Origin: Candidatus Nanoarchaeia archaeon
Lineage (GTDB): Archaea; Nanobdellota; Nanobdellia; Woesearchaeales; JANQNE01
Direction of reading: 5' to 3'
Length of the DNA: 64,000 nucleotides
Assembly (NCBI GenBank): GCA_028279725.1
Contig: JANQNE010000011.1
Span: 176,028 to 240,027 of the forward strand
The notes below the pieces were generated by a model, which saw only the letters and a list, made by a program, of their open reading frames with translations, had not been told where the DNA came from and made no database searches. Below are positions 32,867 through 42,303 of this stretch, piece by piece. Every line of letters begins with the position of its first letter. Position 1 is the first letter of the stretch. A program made the translations under genes and the position numbers.

Positions 32867-34912
32867 ATGATATTTAATCAAGGATATTCACATCCATTAG
32901 ACCGGAGCTATCATGCAGGTGATGAAGTTAGTGAAGACTCTGATACTAATGATGTAGGTTTTGGTGTCGGTGATGTTGGTATGAGTGTTCCTATGGGCAT
33001 TGCAGCAGGAAATGTTCAGGGTGTTGCTGTAAAGATAAGAGAAGGAGCAGGTAACTTAGAGATTGGTTTTCCCGGAGCAGTGAGTGGGAACAGGCAATCG
33101 CAGACTCCTGGAATGTATGGAAAAGATACAAGGCAGGCATTGCGGGAGTTGGCTAAGATAAATGAAGTTAACTTAACAACTCATTCAGCGTATAGTGTTA
33201 TGGGTCTTAGTGGTCAGGATCAGCAGGGAAATTTTTCTAAAGAATATAGGAAGTTAGCGACAGATGAGATAAAGAGGGCTATCGAGTTTGCAGCTGATAC
33301 TGCGCAAGGCGGGTCAGTTGTAGTACATACCGGAGAGTTTGAAAGGCCTATATCAGAAGAGCCATGGGCTGAAGGCGGAGCAAAGTTCAGAAGATTTGAC
33401 GACGAGCCAGAGCAGGCTATTATCAGAGTTGTCGATAAAAGGACAGGGCAGGTTATGACCCAGGTCAGGAAGAACCAAAGGGTTGCTGTCGCTGACTGGC
33501 TGGTCGCTGATGAAGATAGAGATGGTGTATATTCATGGAACTCTGATGAAAAGGATGCAGGATTAAGAGGTAAAAATACCCAGATAAAGAAAGGAGATTA
33601 TGTTGATTATGAAGGAAATAAGATAATAGATCCATTGAGTGTTGAGCATGGAAGGCTGCCTGCTTATGATACTGAGACTGGAAGATTTAAGGTCAGGATG
33701 GCTGAATGGGATCATTTCAAGAGAGAAGCTGATGAATATAACAGGCTGATGGAGAAGAAATTAGGAAGGCAGCTTACTGAAGAGGAGACTATGACTCCTG
33801 AAGAAAGGCATATAAGATCAACTTTGGAGACTAATGAAGGTTATGCAAGGGGGTGGGCTTTATCATTTTCTGTCAGGATGAAAGAGAGTGCAGAACATAT
33901 CCAAAAATTAAGAAAGGCGAAAGAGTTTTATGAAAAGGTCTGGGAAAATACACCGGAAGAAGAAAGATGGAAACTGAAAGAAGAGGAAGGCCGTTTCTCA
34001 AAGTTTGTTCCTGGAGATGTGAAAAGCCCAGTTGAAACACTGAGCAAAGAGATATGGAGACTGGAACAAGAAATGGCATATAACCAGCAGTCAGCTATAT
34101 CCCAGGAGAAGCAGGCTTATGATTCCAGGGAAACGCAGGAGAATGTTGTAAGTGCGAAGAAATATGCTTTATCAGAAGCGAAGAAAGCTTATGCTGAAGC
34201 TGCACTGCATGCTTATGACCAGACAAAGCAAAAGCATCTTGAGGATAATCCTCTGATGATAACTATGGAGAACATCTTTCCTGAAAGATATGGAGCTCAT
34301 CCTGGTGAGCTGAAGACATTGGTGTTGAATGCAAGAGAAGAGATGGCAAAACAGCTGCAGGAGCAAAGAGGATTAGATGCTGAAGCTGCAAAGAAAGCTG
34401 CTGAAACTCATGTTAAGGCTACTATAGATACTGGGCATTTCAATATGTGGAGAAAATATTTTACTGGAAGTGATGAGCAGTTCAAGAACTGGCTGATAAG
34501 GGAAGTTGAAGATCTTGCTAAAAACAGGGTTGTGGGTAATGTACATCTTACAGATAATTTCGGTTATCAGGATGATCATCTTGCACCAGGACAAGGAACT
34601 GCTCCTGTGAAAGAGATAGCTAAGATATTGAAAAAGCATGGTTATGAAGGGCCATTGACTGTTGAGCCAGGTGCTGATGCATCTACTGATTTAAGTGATT
34701 TCCATGGACTGATGAAGACATGGAGGGAGTTTGGCAGCAATGTTTATGGTGCTGGTTATGGGGGTGCGACTGGGCCAGCAACACATGGACCAAATAGATG
34801 GGGAGAGGTGCAGTACAGCTATTTTGGAAGGAATCAGCCGCCTTATTTTGTGTTTGGGTCTTATAGTCCATCTAATGACTGGACACTGTGGACAGAGACT
34901 CCGATGGAGTAA
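32867..34912 (+). CDS. TIM-barrel (sugar isomerase/AP endonuclease-like) protein with a long helical insertion
   Basis: 681 residues. N-terminal barrel strands are visible at INEVNLTTHSAYSVMG near 93-108 and GGSVVVHTGEF near 148-158; C-terminal ones at VKATIDTGHFNMW near 522-534, VVGNVHLTDNFGYQDDH near 560-576 and YEGPLTVEPG near 603-612. The His, Asp and Glu there match metal ligands of the AP endonuclease 2/xylose isomerase-like superfamily. Between them, about residues 160-515, lies an insertion with a calcium-loop-like DEDRDGVYSW and long charged helices. A Gly/Tyr/Pro-rich tail ends the protein. Twice normal family length; I cannot assign a reaction. Confidence 0.6.
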   Translation: MIFNQGYSHPLDRSYHAGDEVSEDSDTNDVGFGVGDVGMSVPMGIAAGNVQGVAVKIREGAGNLEIGFPGAVSGNRQSQTPGMYGKDTRQALRELAKINEVNLTTHSAYSVMGLSGQDQQGNFSKEYRKLATDEIKRAIEFAADTAQGGSVVVHTGEFERPISEEPWAEGGAKFRRFDDEPEQAIIRVVDKRTGQVMTQVRKNQRVAVADWLVADEDRDGVYSWNSDEKDAGLRGKNTQIKKGDYVDYEGNKIIDPLSVEHGRLPAYDTETGRFKVRMAEWDHFKREADEYNRLMEKKLGRQLTEEETMTPEERHIRSTLETNEGYARGWALSFSVRMKESAEHIQKLRKAKEFYEKVWENTPEEERWKLKEEEGRFSKFVPGDVKSPVETLSKEIWRLEQEMAYNQQSAISQEKQAYDSRETQENVVSAKKYALSEAKKAYAEAALHAYDQTKQKHLEDNPLMITMENIFPERYGAHPGELKTLVLNAREEMAKQLQEQRGLDAEAAKKAAETHVKATIDTGHFNMWRKYFTGSDEQFKNWLIREVEDLAKNRVVGNVHLTDNFGYQDDHLAPGQGTAPVKEIAKILKKHGYEGPLTVEPGADASTDLSDFHGLMKTWREFGSNVYGAGYGGATGPATHGPNRWGEVQYSYFGRNQPPYFVFGSYSPSNDWTLWTETPME

Positions 34913-34974
34913 GATTTATAAATAAAAGTGGTCTTATTGGGTTAAAAAGAGTTCTTGTTTAGGTATTTTAGAAA

Positions 34975-35952
34975 ATGGAAATAATTGATAAGATAAAGAG
35001 AAAGGTATCGGTTGGGTTGATCGCTCTACTTTCACATGCAACAATGGCTCCTGCATGTACTGGTGCTAAACAGATGGCTATGGGGTGGGCAGGCATAACA
35101 ACTTCTGATAATACTCATGCGATCTATTGGAACCAAGCTATGATGCATTATCTGAAATATCTTAGGGTCAGCTATACGCAACTTATAGGTGATACTGAAA
35201 GCATAAGGTATGATGATATCTTTTCTGCTGTGGTTCCTGTTTCGAATAAGTTAACTTTAGGATTGCAGGCTATGAATTCAAGACAAAGCCTGACTGATAT
35301 TGTTGATGAGGATATAACCTGGGCTAAGTTTGCTGGAGGATTAAAACTTAATTCTAAATTTTCAGTCGGTTGTGCAATCACTCCTAAATACACGAACGAT
35401 AAGAGAGGAGATGTAGAAAGAGATGACTTTCTTTTTGATTATGAAGTTAGCGGCCTGTTTGAAGAGGATAATCTTTTGATAAAAGGGGATGAATTACGAT
35501 TGGGTTTTCTGATGAAGTTCTGGTCTGGCTTAGATGGAGAAGCTTTTAATCTCAGGCCCGGAGCAAGCTATACTGTTGATGATAAGATCGGAGAATTAAC
35601 AATAGCAGCTAACTATTACAGTGCTTTGCATCCTTTTGCTGCAGCAACTGGCCTTAAGATTCCTGTGATTGGCGGCCCTGGGATAAGAATTGGAATGGAA
35701 CAGAAGATCAGTGTCTATGATCTTGGTGATCTTTACCTGCGTTTTGGCCTGGATGACAGCGGTATGGGTGGTGCGTTTGCTTATGGTTTTGGCTATACTG
35801 ATGGTGAGAGGACAGTCAATGTTGCTTTCAAGAATAACAATGGCATTAAATACGGCCTTCTAGAAGTTGAAGTTAATATTCTTCCTGTTAAGGGTTATGG
35901 AGATAATAAAGCAGGAGAATTGCTGCCAGTGTTAGGTGGGGAGGGTTTGTGA
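34975..35952 (+). CDS. PorV/OmpP1-like outer-membrane-type beta-barrel protein
   Basis: 325 residues. A basic start and hydrophobic stretch (KVSVGLIALLSHATM) act as a signal peptide up to about residue 27. The mature N-terminus, GAKQMAMGWAGITTSDNTHA then IYWNQA, closely follows the GARxxGMGGAxxAxADDxxA-xxWNPA signature of FadL/PorV-type proteins. The rest is a series of alternating amphipathic strands separated by turns (LGLQAMNSRQSL, FAGGLKLNSKFSVGCAI, AYGFGYTDGERTVNVAFK), as in a beta-barrel. Such proteins reside in bacterial outer membranes; an archaeon of this kind is not expected to have one, so location and role are open. It has its own TATA box near 34915-34922. Confidence 0.6.
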   Translation: MEIIDKIKRKVSVGLIALLSHATMAPACTGAKQMAMGWAGITTSDNTHAIYWNQAMMHYLKYLRVSYTQLIGDTESIRYDDIFSAVVPVSNKLTLGLQAMNSRQSLTDIVDEDITWAKFAGGLKLNSKFSVGCAITPKYTNDKRGDVERDDFLFDYEVSGLFEEDNLLIKGDELRLGFLMKFWSGLDGEAFNLRPGASYTVDDKIGELTIAANYYSALHPFAAATGLKIPVIGGPGIRIGMEQKISVYDLGDLYLRFGLDDSGMGGAFAYGFGYTDGERTVNVAFKNNNGIKYGLLEVEVNILPVKGYGDNKAGELLPVLGGEGL

Positions 35953-36049
35953 GGAATAATTCTTAATATCCTGCTTTTTTTAGTATATCAATACAGATGC
36001 ACATAATCGGATATGTTGAGCGATCAGCATTTATCACTAACATAAGTAG

Positions 36050-36430
36050 TCTGGACTTGATGAAAAAGATGATAGATATAAGCGGAATGGAAAACCAAGA
36101 AGCAAATACACTTTTTATGTCTGGAGACATACATTCGCAACATACTGGATAAATAAAGGTCTTGGTGCAGCATATGTCAAAGAAGCGATGGGACATGCAA
36201 AGATGGACACAACAATAAATGTCTATTCGCATATTGAGAATAGTAACATCATGGATTCGATGAACGAGTTGAGGAATGGAAAACCAAAGGAAGAAGAACC
36301 AAAACCAATTGTTGCAGAAACATCAAAAGATGATCCAATAGCCATAATCACACAGAGATATTTGAGAGGAGAGATAACTGAAGAAGAAGCAAAAAAGATG
36401 AAGAAATTTGTGGAGAAGGAGATGGTGTGA
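36050..36430 (+). pseudogene. Truncated tyrosine recombinase (C-terminal catalytic part) with SHOCT-like tail
   Basis: From 36050, after an in-frame TAG, the frame reads into VWRHTFATYWINKGLGAAYV, then EAMGHAKMDTTINVYSH. This contains the His-x-x-Arg-like RHTFA box, the GH pair and the catalytic Tyr (VYSH) of phage-integrase/XerC family recombinases. The N-terminal DNA-binding domain and first catalytic Arg are missing, so it is a remnant. After the catalytic domain, DPIAIITQRYLRGEITEEEA resembles a SHOCT domain. ATG 36188 could still express an 80-residue peptide. It marks the left side of the accessory island. Confidence 0.7.
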
Positions 36431-36569
36431 GTGACAGATTCAGATTCATGTCCTACATTAATCTCTCTTGAAAAACATTAATGTTTTTAAGCCATAAAGA
36501 TCTAAGAAGTTAATGTAGGATAGATATATGCTTTTGTCTAACAGTAGTGACGAAGAAAATTGGATATAA

Positions 36570-36577
36570 TTTATAAA
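36570..36577 (+). promoter_or_regulatory. TATA box of the AlbA_2-Argonaute gene
   Basis: TTTATAAA centred about 27.5 bases before ATG 36601, indicating a leaderless single-gene transcript. Confidence 0.55.
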
Positions 36578-36600
36578 ACTTTAGTGATTTCTCCTCATAA

Positions 36601-39600
36601 ATGAACCCAAAAGAAGTATTTGATAATCCTGATGTTAAGCTTTTGACATCAGGAGACTTGGAATCTCAACATTTTGAGAGAAAAAGACAGATAACTGCGG
36701 ATAAACTAGCTGATGCTATATCTGGTTTTTCTAATAAGAACAAAGATGGGGGATTGATAATAGTTGGGATTGAAGATGATGGAGCAATCTCTGGCATTTC
36801 AAGTCTTGGCCAGCAGTGGTACAACAACATCCAGACAGATTTGAATAGACTCATACATGACAGAGTATATGAATTTAAGAACCTTGCATGTACCAATAAG
36901 GAAGGAAGCAGTGATTTCTTGCTATTGATATATGTGAAATATTCTGAGGGTAAAGTCATTGAGAAGGCTAACAGAAAAGCATATGTCAGGATAGGCGACC
37001 AGACACATGAACTAGATGAAGAAGAAAAAATAGAATTGAAATACTCAAAAGGGCAACTAGAATTTGAGTCTGTCTGCTATGAAGATTTTGACATAAAGAA
37101 GCTGGATGATGATATGCTAGATCAGTTTATAGATGGTATAAAAAAGAGAGAAGGGATAACTTCTGATCTTGATGCAGAACAAGCCCTTATATCCAAGCGA
37201 TTGATAAAAGATGAAGATGGCATAAAAAAACTAACCTCTGCTGGATTACTAACCCTTAGCAAAGACCCCAAGGAGTTCATATCTGGGGCAAAGATAAGAT
37301 TTCTAAGATATGAAGGAAAAAGTGAAGGTGCTGGAAGAAGCCTAAATGTTATAAAAGACAAGGAATTTGAAGGCCCCATCCCTCGGCTTATAGAAAAATC
37401 CTTTGAGTACATAAAAACACAGATTAAGGAGTTTAGCAATCTTGATGAAAACGGCAAGTTTGTAAAAGAGCCAGAGTATCCTCCAACAGTAATCCTTGAG
37501 GCTATCGTAAATGCAGTTGTTCATAGATCATACTCGCTTAAGAATGCTCACATATTCATAAAGATGTTTGATGATAGGCTTGTTATAGAAAGCCCAGGGA
37601 GATTCCCAGGCATGGTGACTCCCACCAACTTCTACCATCACCCCCGGAATCCAAAGATAATGGATGCCCTAAAATATTTTGAATATGTCAAAGCTATGGC
37701 TGAAGGCACAAGAAGGATGAAAGAAGACATGTTACAATCCAATCTTCCCGCACCAGAGTTTAAAGAGACTGATTCTAGCATTATGGTCATACTAAAAAAT
37801 AATCTAGAAGAAAGAAGTAGGGCTCCGGAGGAATCTAAAGAAGATGTCCCTCAATACTCAAACCTATTTAACTTGGCAATATCTGATAAAGGAGGAAGTC
37901 TATTAAAACCATCCTTCTTTGATTACGACTTCCTTAAATTGATAAGGAGGACTTTTATCTCGAAACTTATTGATACTGGCTGGTTTGTTCCTAATTTCAA
38001 AACAAATGCATATCAACTGAACAACCCCATATATGAAGTAAAACAAGGAGATAAGATCATCATATCCATACTACCTGGATTTAGGTTCTCAATAAGAAAA
38101 TTATCTGATGAATTATTCCTTATAATTGACCCAAGGGTATTACTTAAACCAAGAGTAACTCTAGAATATATCTCAAGCCATATAGACTTAAACAAAGAAC
38201 TGATTGGAATGGATGCATTTGATAAAGAAAGTAAAACGTCAGGAAAGATCATCTCAATAAGTGATGGTGAAGTTATTCTTAAAACAAATAAAGAAGTGTT
38301 AAAAGCAAATCATAGAAATATTTATCCTAATATGAAAACCCATCATCTACAAAGACTCATAAATGCACTTGGAATTAGTTATGATATTGATGCAGAATCA
38401 AAGAAATACTCTTTATTGACTGTTGTAGGAGCACCAAAGATAAGGGCTAAGAGAACAAAAGAATTAGCTGAGCTTATAGGGAGTTCTGTATTCCCACTGA
38501 AAATAGATGATCATAATATAAATTTAGACATAAACCCAGTAAAACTAAAGAAACCAACTTTTGAACTTAAGAAAGATATAAAGGAAGTGCAAATAAGTGT
38601 AGATACTTTGAACAGATATAAGGGAGATATCGTCTTAGATACTCTCACAACACATGGAGCTTATGAGAAACCTGAGAAAGAGATAAGGATCATCCCTGTA
38701 TGCACAAAAGATGTTTCTGAAAAGATGGAATACTTGATATCTCAAATAAGTAAGGGAAGTTTTAGATACCAAGGAGTTGAGAAGACATTTGGGGTGAAAT
38801 TGATTAAGGAAAATACACTAGAGTGTAATGATTCTAAAGAGTATGTCGATAAACTAAAAGAGAAAATTAAAGAAATAAAAGATAACTCTCAATACATATT
38901 TTTGATTTATTGTTCAGAGTCAGAATATAGTAGATTTGAATACGATTCTCCATACTATGCTTGTAAACGGTATCTTTTGGAAGAAGGTTATAATTCACAA
39001 ATGGTAGATACCAGCACATTGAATAATTTAAGATTCAAGGATCTAAACATATCATTGGATTTATTTGCTAAGAGTGGATTTACGCCATGGGTCTTATCTG
39101 AAGGATTCCCTGACTGCGATTTACTTATTGGATTATCTTACTCAAATATATCCGATAAGGATGGTCAAAGTAGAATATTGGGATATGTAAATGTATTTGA
39201 TAAGATGGGTAGATGGAGGTTTTATAAAGGAACTACAGAATTACTAAGCTTTGAAGATAGAAAGCAACATTTTACAAATCTTATAAAAGAAACATTAGAA
39301 GAACTTAAGGATGAGAGAAATATTAAAAAAATTCAGATTCATCATTCTTGTAGACTATCTAGGGAGATAAAGGAAAAAATATATTCTGAGTTATTAACTG
39401 AATTTCCCGATATTGAACTTATTTTTGTATGGATAAACTCAGAAACACCAATTAGGATGTATGATGAGTCTTTTTATTCCGATGGCAGTTTACCTAGGGG
39501 GAATTATGTTATCACTTCACCAAATCAGTTTTATCTATCAACTACTGGGTGCAACACCCTAAGACAAAAGGGGATGGGAACACCAAAACTTCTTGAAGTC

Positions 39601-39825
39601 AATATAGATTGTTTCCCAAATAACTTAATCATAGAACATAAGTTGATAGCTCTTCAATTACTGAGTCTAACAAAACTGAACTGGGCATCAACTAAGACAT
39701 TTTGCCATCTACCAATAACTCTCAAATATGCTAATGATATTGCATATCTGATGAATGCAATATTTAAAGGATTTGGAGAATTCAAGCTTAATCAAAAACT
39801 AAAGAGTAATCCTTGGTTTTTGTAA
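36601..39825 (+). CDS. Single-chain AlbA_2 (Schlafen-type)-GHKL ATPase-Argonaute fusion
   Basis: 1074 residues. Residues about 15-130 are an AlbA_2/Schlafen AAA-4 domain (ESQHFERKRQ 21-30, GGLIIVGIEDDGAISGI 50-66). Residues 255-400 are the attached GHKL ATPase (N-box PPTVILEAIVNAVVHRSY 294-311). Residues 430-1074 are an Argonaute: PAZ-like GFRFSIRKLSDELFLIIDP 493-511; MID with SPYYACKRYLLEEGYNSQ 783-800 (Tyr, Lys and Gln of the 5'-phosphate pocket) and FAKSGFTPWVL 822-832; PIWI from DLLIGLSYSNI 840-850 to LLSLTKLNWASTKTF 1020-1034 and LPITLKYANDIA. Catalytic Asp positions appear to be Ser846 and Ser916, so it probably does not slice. Likely a guide-directed sensor for defence; inferred. Confidence 0.85.
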   Translation: MNPKEVFDNPDVKLLTSGDLESQHFERKRQITADKLADAISGFSNKNKDGGLIIVGIEDDGAISGISSLGQQWYNNIQTDLNRLIHDRVYEFKNLACTNKEGSSDFLLLIYVKYSEGKVIEKANRKAYVRIGDQTHELDEEEKIELKYSKGQLEFESVCYEDFDIKKLDDDMLDQFIDGIKKREGITSDLDAEQALISKRLIKDEDGIKKLTSAGLLTLSKDPKEFISGAKIRFLRYEGKSEGAGRSLNVIKDKEFEGPIPRLIEKSFEYIKTQIKEFSNLDENGKFVKEPEYPPTVILEAIVNAVVHRSYSLKNAHIFIKMFDDRLVIESPGRFPGMVTPTNFYHHPRNPKIMDALKYFEYVKAMAEGTRRMKEDMLQSNLPAPEFKETDSSIMVILKNNLEERSRAPEESKEDVPQYSNLFNLAISDKGGSLLKPSFFDYDFLKLIRRTFISKLIDTGWFVPNFKTNAYQLNNPIYEVKQGDKIIISILPGFRFSIRKLSDELFLIIDPRVLLKPRVTLEYISSHIDLNKELIGMDAFDKESKTSGKIISISDGEVILKTNKEVLKANHRNIYPNMKTHHLQRLINALGISYDIDAESKKYSLLTVVGAPKIRAKRTKELAELIGSSVFPLKIDDHNINLDINPVKLKKPTFELKKDIKEVQISVDTLNRYKGDIVLDTLTTHGAYEKPEKEIRIIPVCTKDVSEKMEYLISQISKGSFRYQGVEKTFGVKLIKENTLECNDSKEYVDKLKEKIKEIKDNSQYIFLIYCSESEYSRFEYDSPYYACKRYLLEEGYNSQMVDTSTLNNLRFKDLNISLDLFAKSGFTPWVLSEGFPDCDLLIGLSYSNISDKDGQSRILGYVNVFDKMGRWRFYKGTTELLSFEDRKQHFTNLIKETLEELKDERNIKKIQIHHSCRLSREIKEKIYSELLTEFPDIELIFVWINSETPIRMYDESFYSDGSLPRGNYVITSPNQFYLSTTGCNTLRQKGMGTPKLLEVNIDCFPNNLIIEHKLIALQLLSLTKLNWASTKTFCHLPITLKYANDIAYLMNAIFKGFGEFKLNQKLKSNPWFL

Positions 39826-39894
39826 GGTTTTCTAGGAAGTTCATCGTTTCATTAACAGATCTATCACTCCATTTAGCTCAAAACTCATTATACC

Positions 39895-42303
39895 CTAAAT
39901 CTTTTCACTTAATTCATTTAGGGCAGTTTCGGTTTTTCTGATAGAAACAACATAATTTTTAAAATCTTTATCAATCTTATCAATAATCTTCTTATCAATT
40001 AATGGTATTTTGACTTTTTCTATTATTGAGTTACTTAAATGAGCTACTGTTGCAGTTTGGGTCTTTTCTCCCATCAATTGTTTTTGTCCCAATTCAGATC
40101 TAAGAACCATAAAAACATATGCAGGAGATATTATCTTTTCGTTAACCCTAATAACTGCAATTCTTTGATTCACAGCAATATCTTTTGTTAGTTTGTCAAC
40201 ATAAGAACATCTGAATTCTTTTTTACCATCCATACCTAATAAGATATCATTTTCCTTCAATTTAATTGTATTACACTTGGAATAGTAATCTAAGGGTATT
40301 TTTTCCAATTTATCCAGATCCAATAAAGAATTATTCAATTGTCTTATTTTCACTAATGGTTGGTCTCCAGTTCCAAAATATTTACTCTTAAATGGAAATC
40401 CATTAAGTATTCTCTTATTTTGTATTAACTCTTTTAATTCTATAAATTTTCCAGTCTTCTTTATTTTTTTCCTACAGTGATATTGGGCATCTATCCTTTC
40501 ATATTTTGGAATTTTATTAAGGTAAATCCACTTAGATTCACCATGGTTCTTTTTATTTTTGTATGCATTAAGTATTCCAGGTAAATCATTTATTGTATCT
40601 ATTATCATATTTCTTTTATATTTGTAACCTACATTTTCTGCGACTGCGAAAAAACATTTATCATCTTTCTTTTCTTGTTCTTTTGTACAAAATAAGATTG
40701 ATGTTTCAGTACCTCCTCCATCACTATATGGTTTAAAAGTCTCATTAGAAAGTTTAATTATTGCAAGTACCTTACAATTATCTCTTATATATTGCCTTAT
40801 ATATTTATACGAAGAATTTGAAAAAATTCCATCATGTAATATTATGCCCAATAATTGACCCTTACCTAAAAGTCTTATACTTCTTTCTAAGAATAAAACA
40901 CCTATGTCTTGTCCGTCTAGTAATTTACCTGTATTAACAAATTTATTTTCTTTTTTGTCAAACTTGAATTTCTTACCCAAATCAAACAGAGATAATGTTT
41001 TCTTGTCCTTTACCTGCACTACAGACCTAGAACCAAATGGTGGATTTGTTAGTATTTTATTCAAAGACCCTTGCTTTATCTTATCATTAGAAAACGAAAG
41101 CCCATCTCCTTTGAAAATTGTTGTGTGTCCGTCACCATTCATTGACATACTAAGTTTCGCCAAAGACGCTACACTTCCATCTTTTTCTATTCCAAATATT
41201 TGATCATTTCTTAATTGATTTAACTTTAATTCGTATTCTTCAGAATCTTTAATGAATATACTCTTTAGCTTTTTCCTTAATTCAAAGAAAGATGTTTCTA
41301 TAAATCCACCAGTACCACAAGCAGGATCTAGAATTTTATCAGTTAATTTCAACTCACTCATATCAACCATGAACCTTACAACATTCCTATGTGTAAAGAA
41401 TTGTCCTAATTCCTTTCCTTTCAGTGTTTTGTTTAAGAATGAATCAAAAGCTGAACCTTTTTTCTCAACAGGTATGAAATCCAGAGTATAACCATAAAGG
41501 TTCTTTATTATCTCAAATAAAGTAGGAACTGATATATTACGAGATATTGATCTTTGTTCAGGATACAATAAATCTGTGTCTATATTTATTAAGCAATCTG
41601 ACAAATACCTATATATTTTATTCTCTATATCTTCTCTTTGTTTATCTGTCTTAGCTCCATGATAATCATCTTCATAATCCAATATTGTTCTTAGACTGTA
41701 TAATGTCTTACCTCTTTCTTCATTTGTTTTTATTAGAAAAAGTTTTGTCAATATGTTTAATGATTCTGCTGGTTTGATTGCATCTTGTGCATACATCCTA
41801 TTATGAGAGAATGTGAAGAAATTTTCTATATCCACAGACGTTGGTTCTTCTTTTTTTATCACTAATTCCTTACTAAGTATCTTTCTAAAATAATCTATAT
41901 TTGCAAAGATGTGTTTCAAGTCATATTCAAATAAGAGTTTATCTGATTCATACAACCTGCTACTGAAACCACTTGTTAAAAATAAAAATCTAGTTTTTAT
42001 ATCTGGACTAAAACAATAAGACATACCTTGGTTATAATCATCAGGTAATGTTAATCCTTTCTTGGGTGATTTGGCTTCTATAACTAAGGTGGGTAATTTC
42101 TTGTCTTTTGCAACAATATCTGCTTCTAATCGTTTATATCCTTTACTCCCTACCTTAACACGAACTGACACTTTACTAAATATGTTCTTTTCATCATACC
42201 CCAGTTTAGTTAGGATCGGGAATACAACACTTTTTTCTACTTGACCTTCACTAGGATTCTTAGATAATGCCTCTATTGCTGACTCATACAAATCATCATT
42301 CAT
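39895..42303 (-). CDS. Single-chain restriction-modification enzyme (nuclease, N6-adenine methyltransferase, specificity domain)
   Basis: 802 residues. The N-terminal 130 form an HSDR_N/PD-(D/E)xK-like nuclease domain: LEADIV with Asp62 and VIEAK with Glu76 and Lys78. Residues 280-600 are an N6-adenine methyltransferase with SAM motif DPACGTGGF at 326-334 and catalytic NPPFG at 420-424. The C-terminal 200 residues resemble an HsdS-type target recognition domain (LNGFPFKSKYF, then KLKENDILLGMDG). This is a type IIG or single-chain type I-like enzyme that both methylates and cuts. I chose ATG 42303: it overlaps the RHH stop (ATGA). An in-frame extension to 42519 runs over the RHH gene in another frame. 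Codon use looks more AT-rich than in the core genes. Confidence 0.85.
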   Translation of the reverse strand: MNDDLYESAIEALSKNPSEGQVEKSVVFPILTKLGYDEKNIFSKVSVRVKVGSKGYKRLEADIVAKDKKLPTLVIEAKSPKKGLTLPDDYNQGMSYCFSPDIKTRFLFLTSGFSSRLYESDKLLFEYDLKHIFANIDYFRKILSKELVIKKEEPTSVDIENFFTFSHNRMYAQDAIKPAESLNILTKLFLIKTNEERGKTLYSLRTILDYEDDYHGAKTDKQREDIENKIYRYLSDCLINIDTDLLYPEQRSISRNISVPTLFEIIKNLYGYTLDFIPVEKKGSAFDSFLNKTLKGKELGQFFTHRNVVRFMVDMSELKLTDKILDPACGTGGFIETSFFELRKKLKSIFIKDSEEYELKLNQLRNDQIFGIEKDGSVASLAKLSMSMNGDGHTTIFKGDGLSFSNDKIKQGSLNKILTNPPFGSRSVVQVKDKKTLSLFDLGKKFKFDKKENKFVNTGKLLDGQDIGVLFLERSIRLLGKGQLLGIILHDGIFSNSSYKYIRQYIRDNCKVLAIIKLSNETFKPYSDGGGTETSILFCTKEQEKKDDKCFFAVAENVGYKYKRNMIIDTINDLPGILNAYKNKKNHGESKWIYLNKIPKYERIDAQYHCRKKIKKTGKFIELKELIQNKRILNGFPFKSKYFGTGDQPLVKIRQLNNSLLDLDKLEKIPLDYYSKCNTIKLKENDILLGMDGKKEFRCSYVDKLTKDIAVNQRIAVIRVNEKIISPAYVFMVLRSELGQKQLMGEKTQTATVAHLSNSIIEKVKIPLIDKKIIDKIDKDFKNYVVSIRKTETALNELSEKI

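Noticed and set aside
36601..39825. Possibility that the long gene is two genes joined by a lost stop codon
   Set aside because: The frame is uninterrupted for 1074 codons, both halves are of normal length and the linker (about residues 400-430) is charged and flexible, with no second ribosome binding site seen at the boundary.
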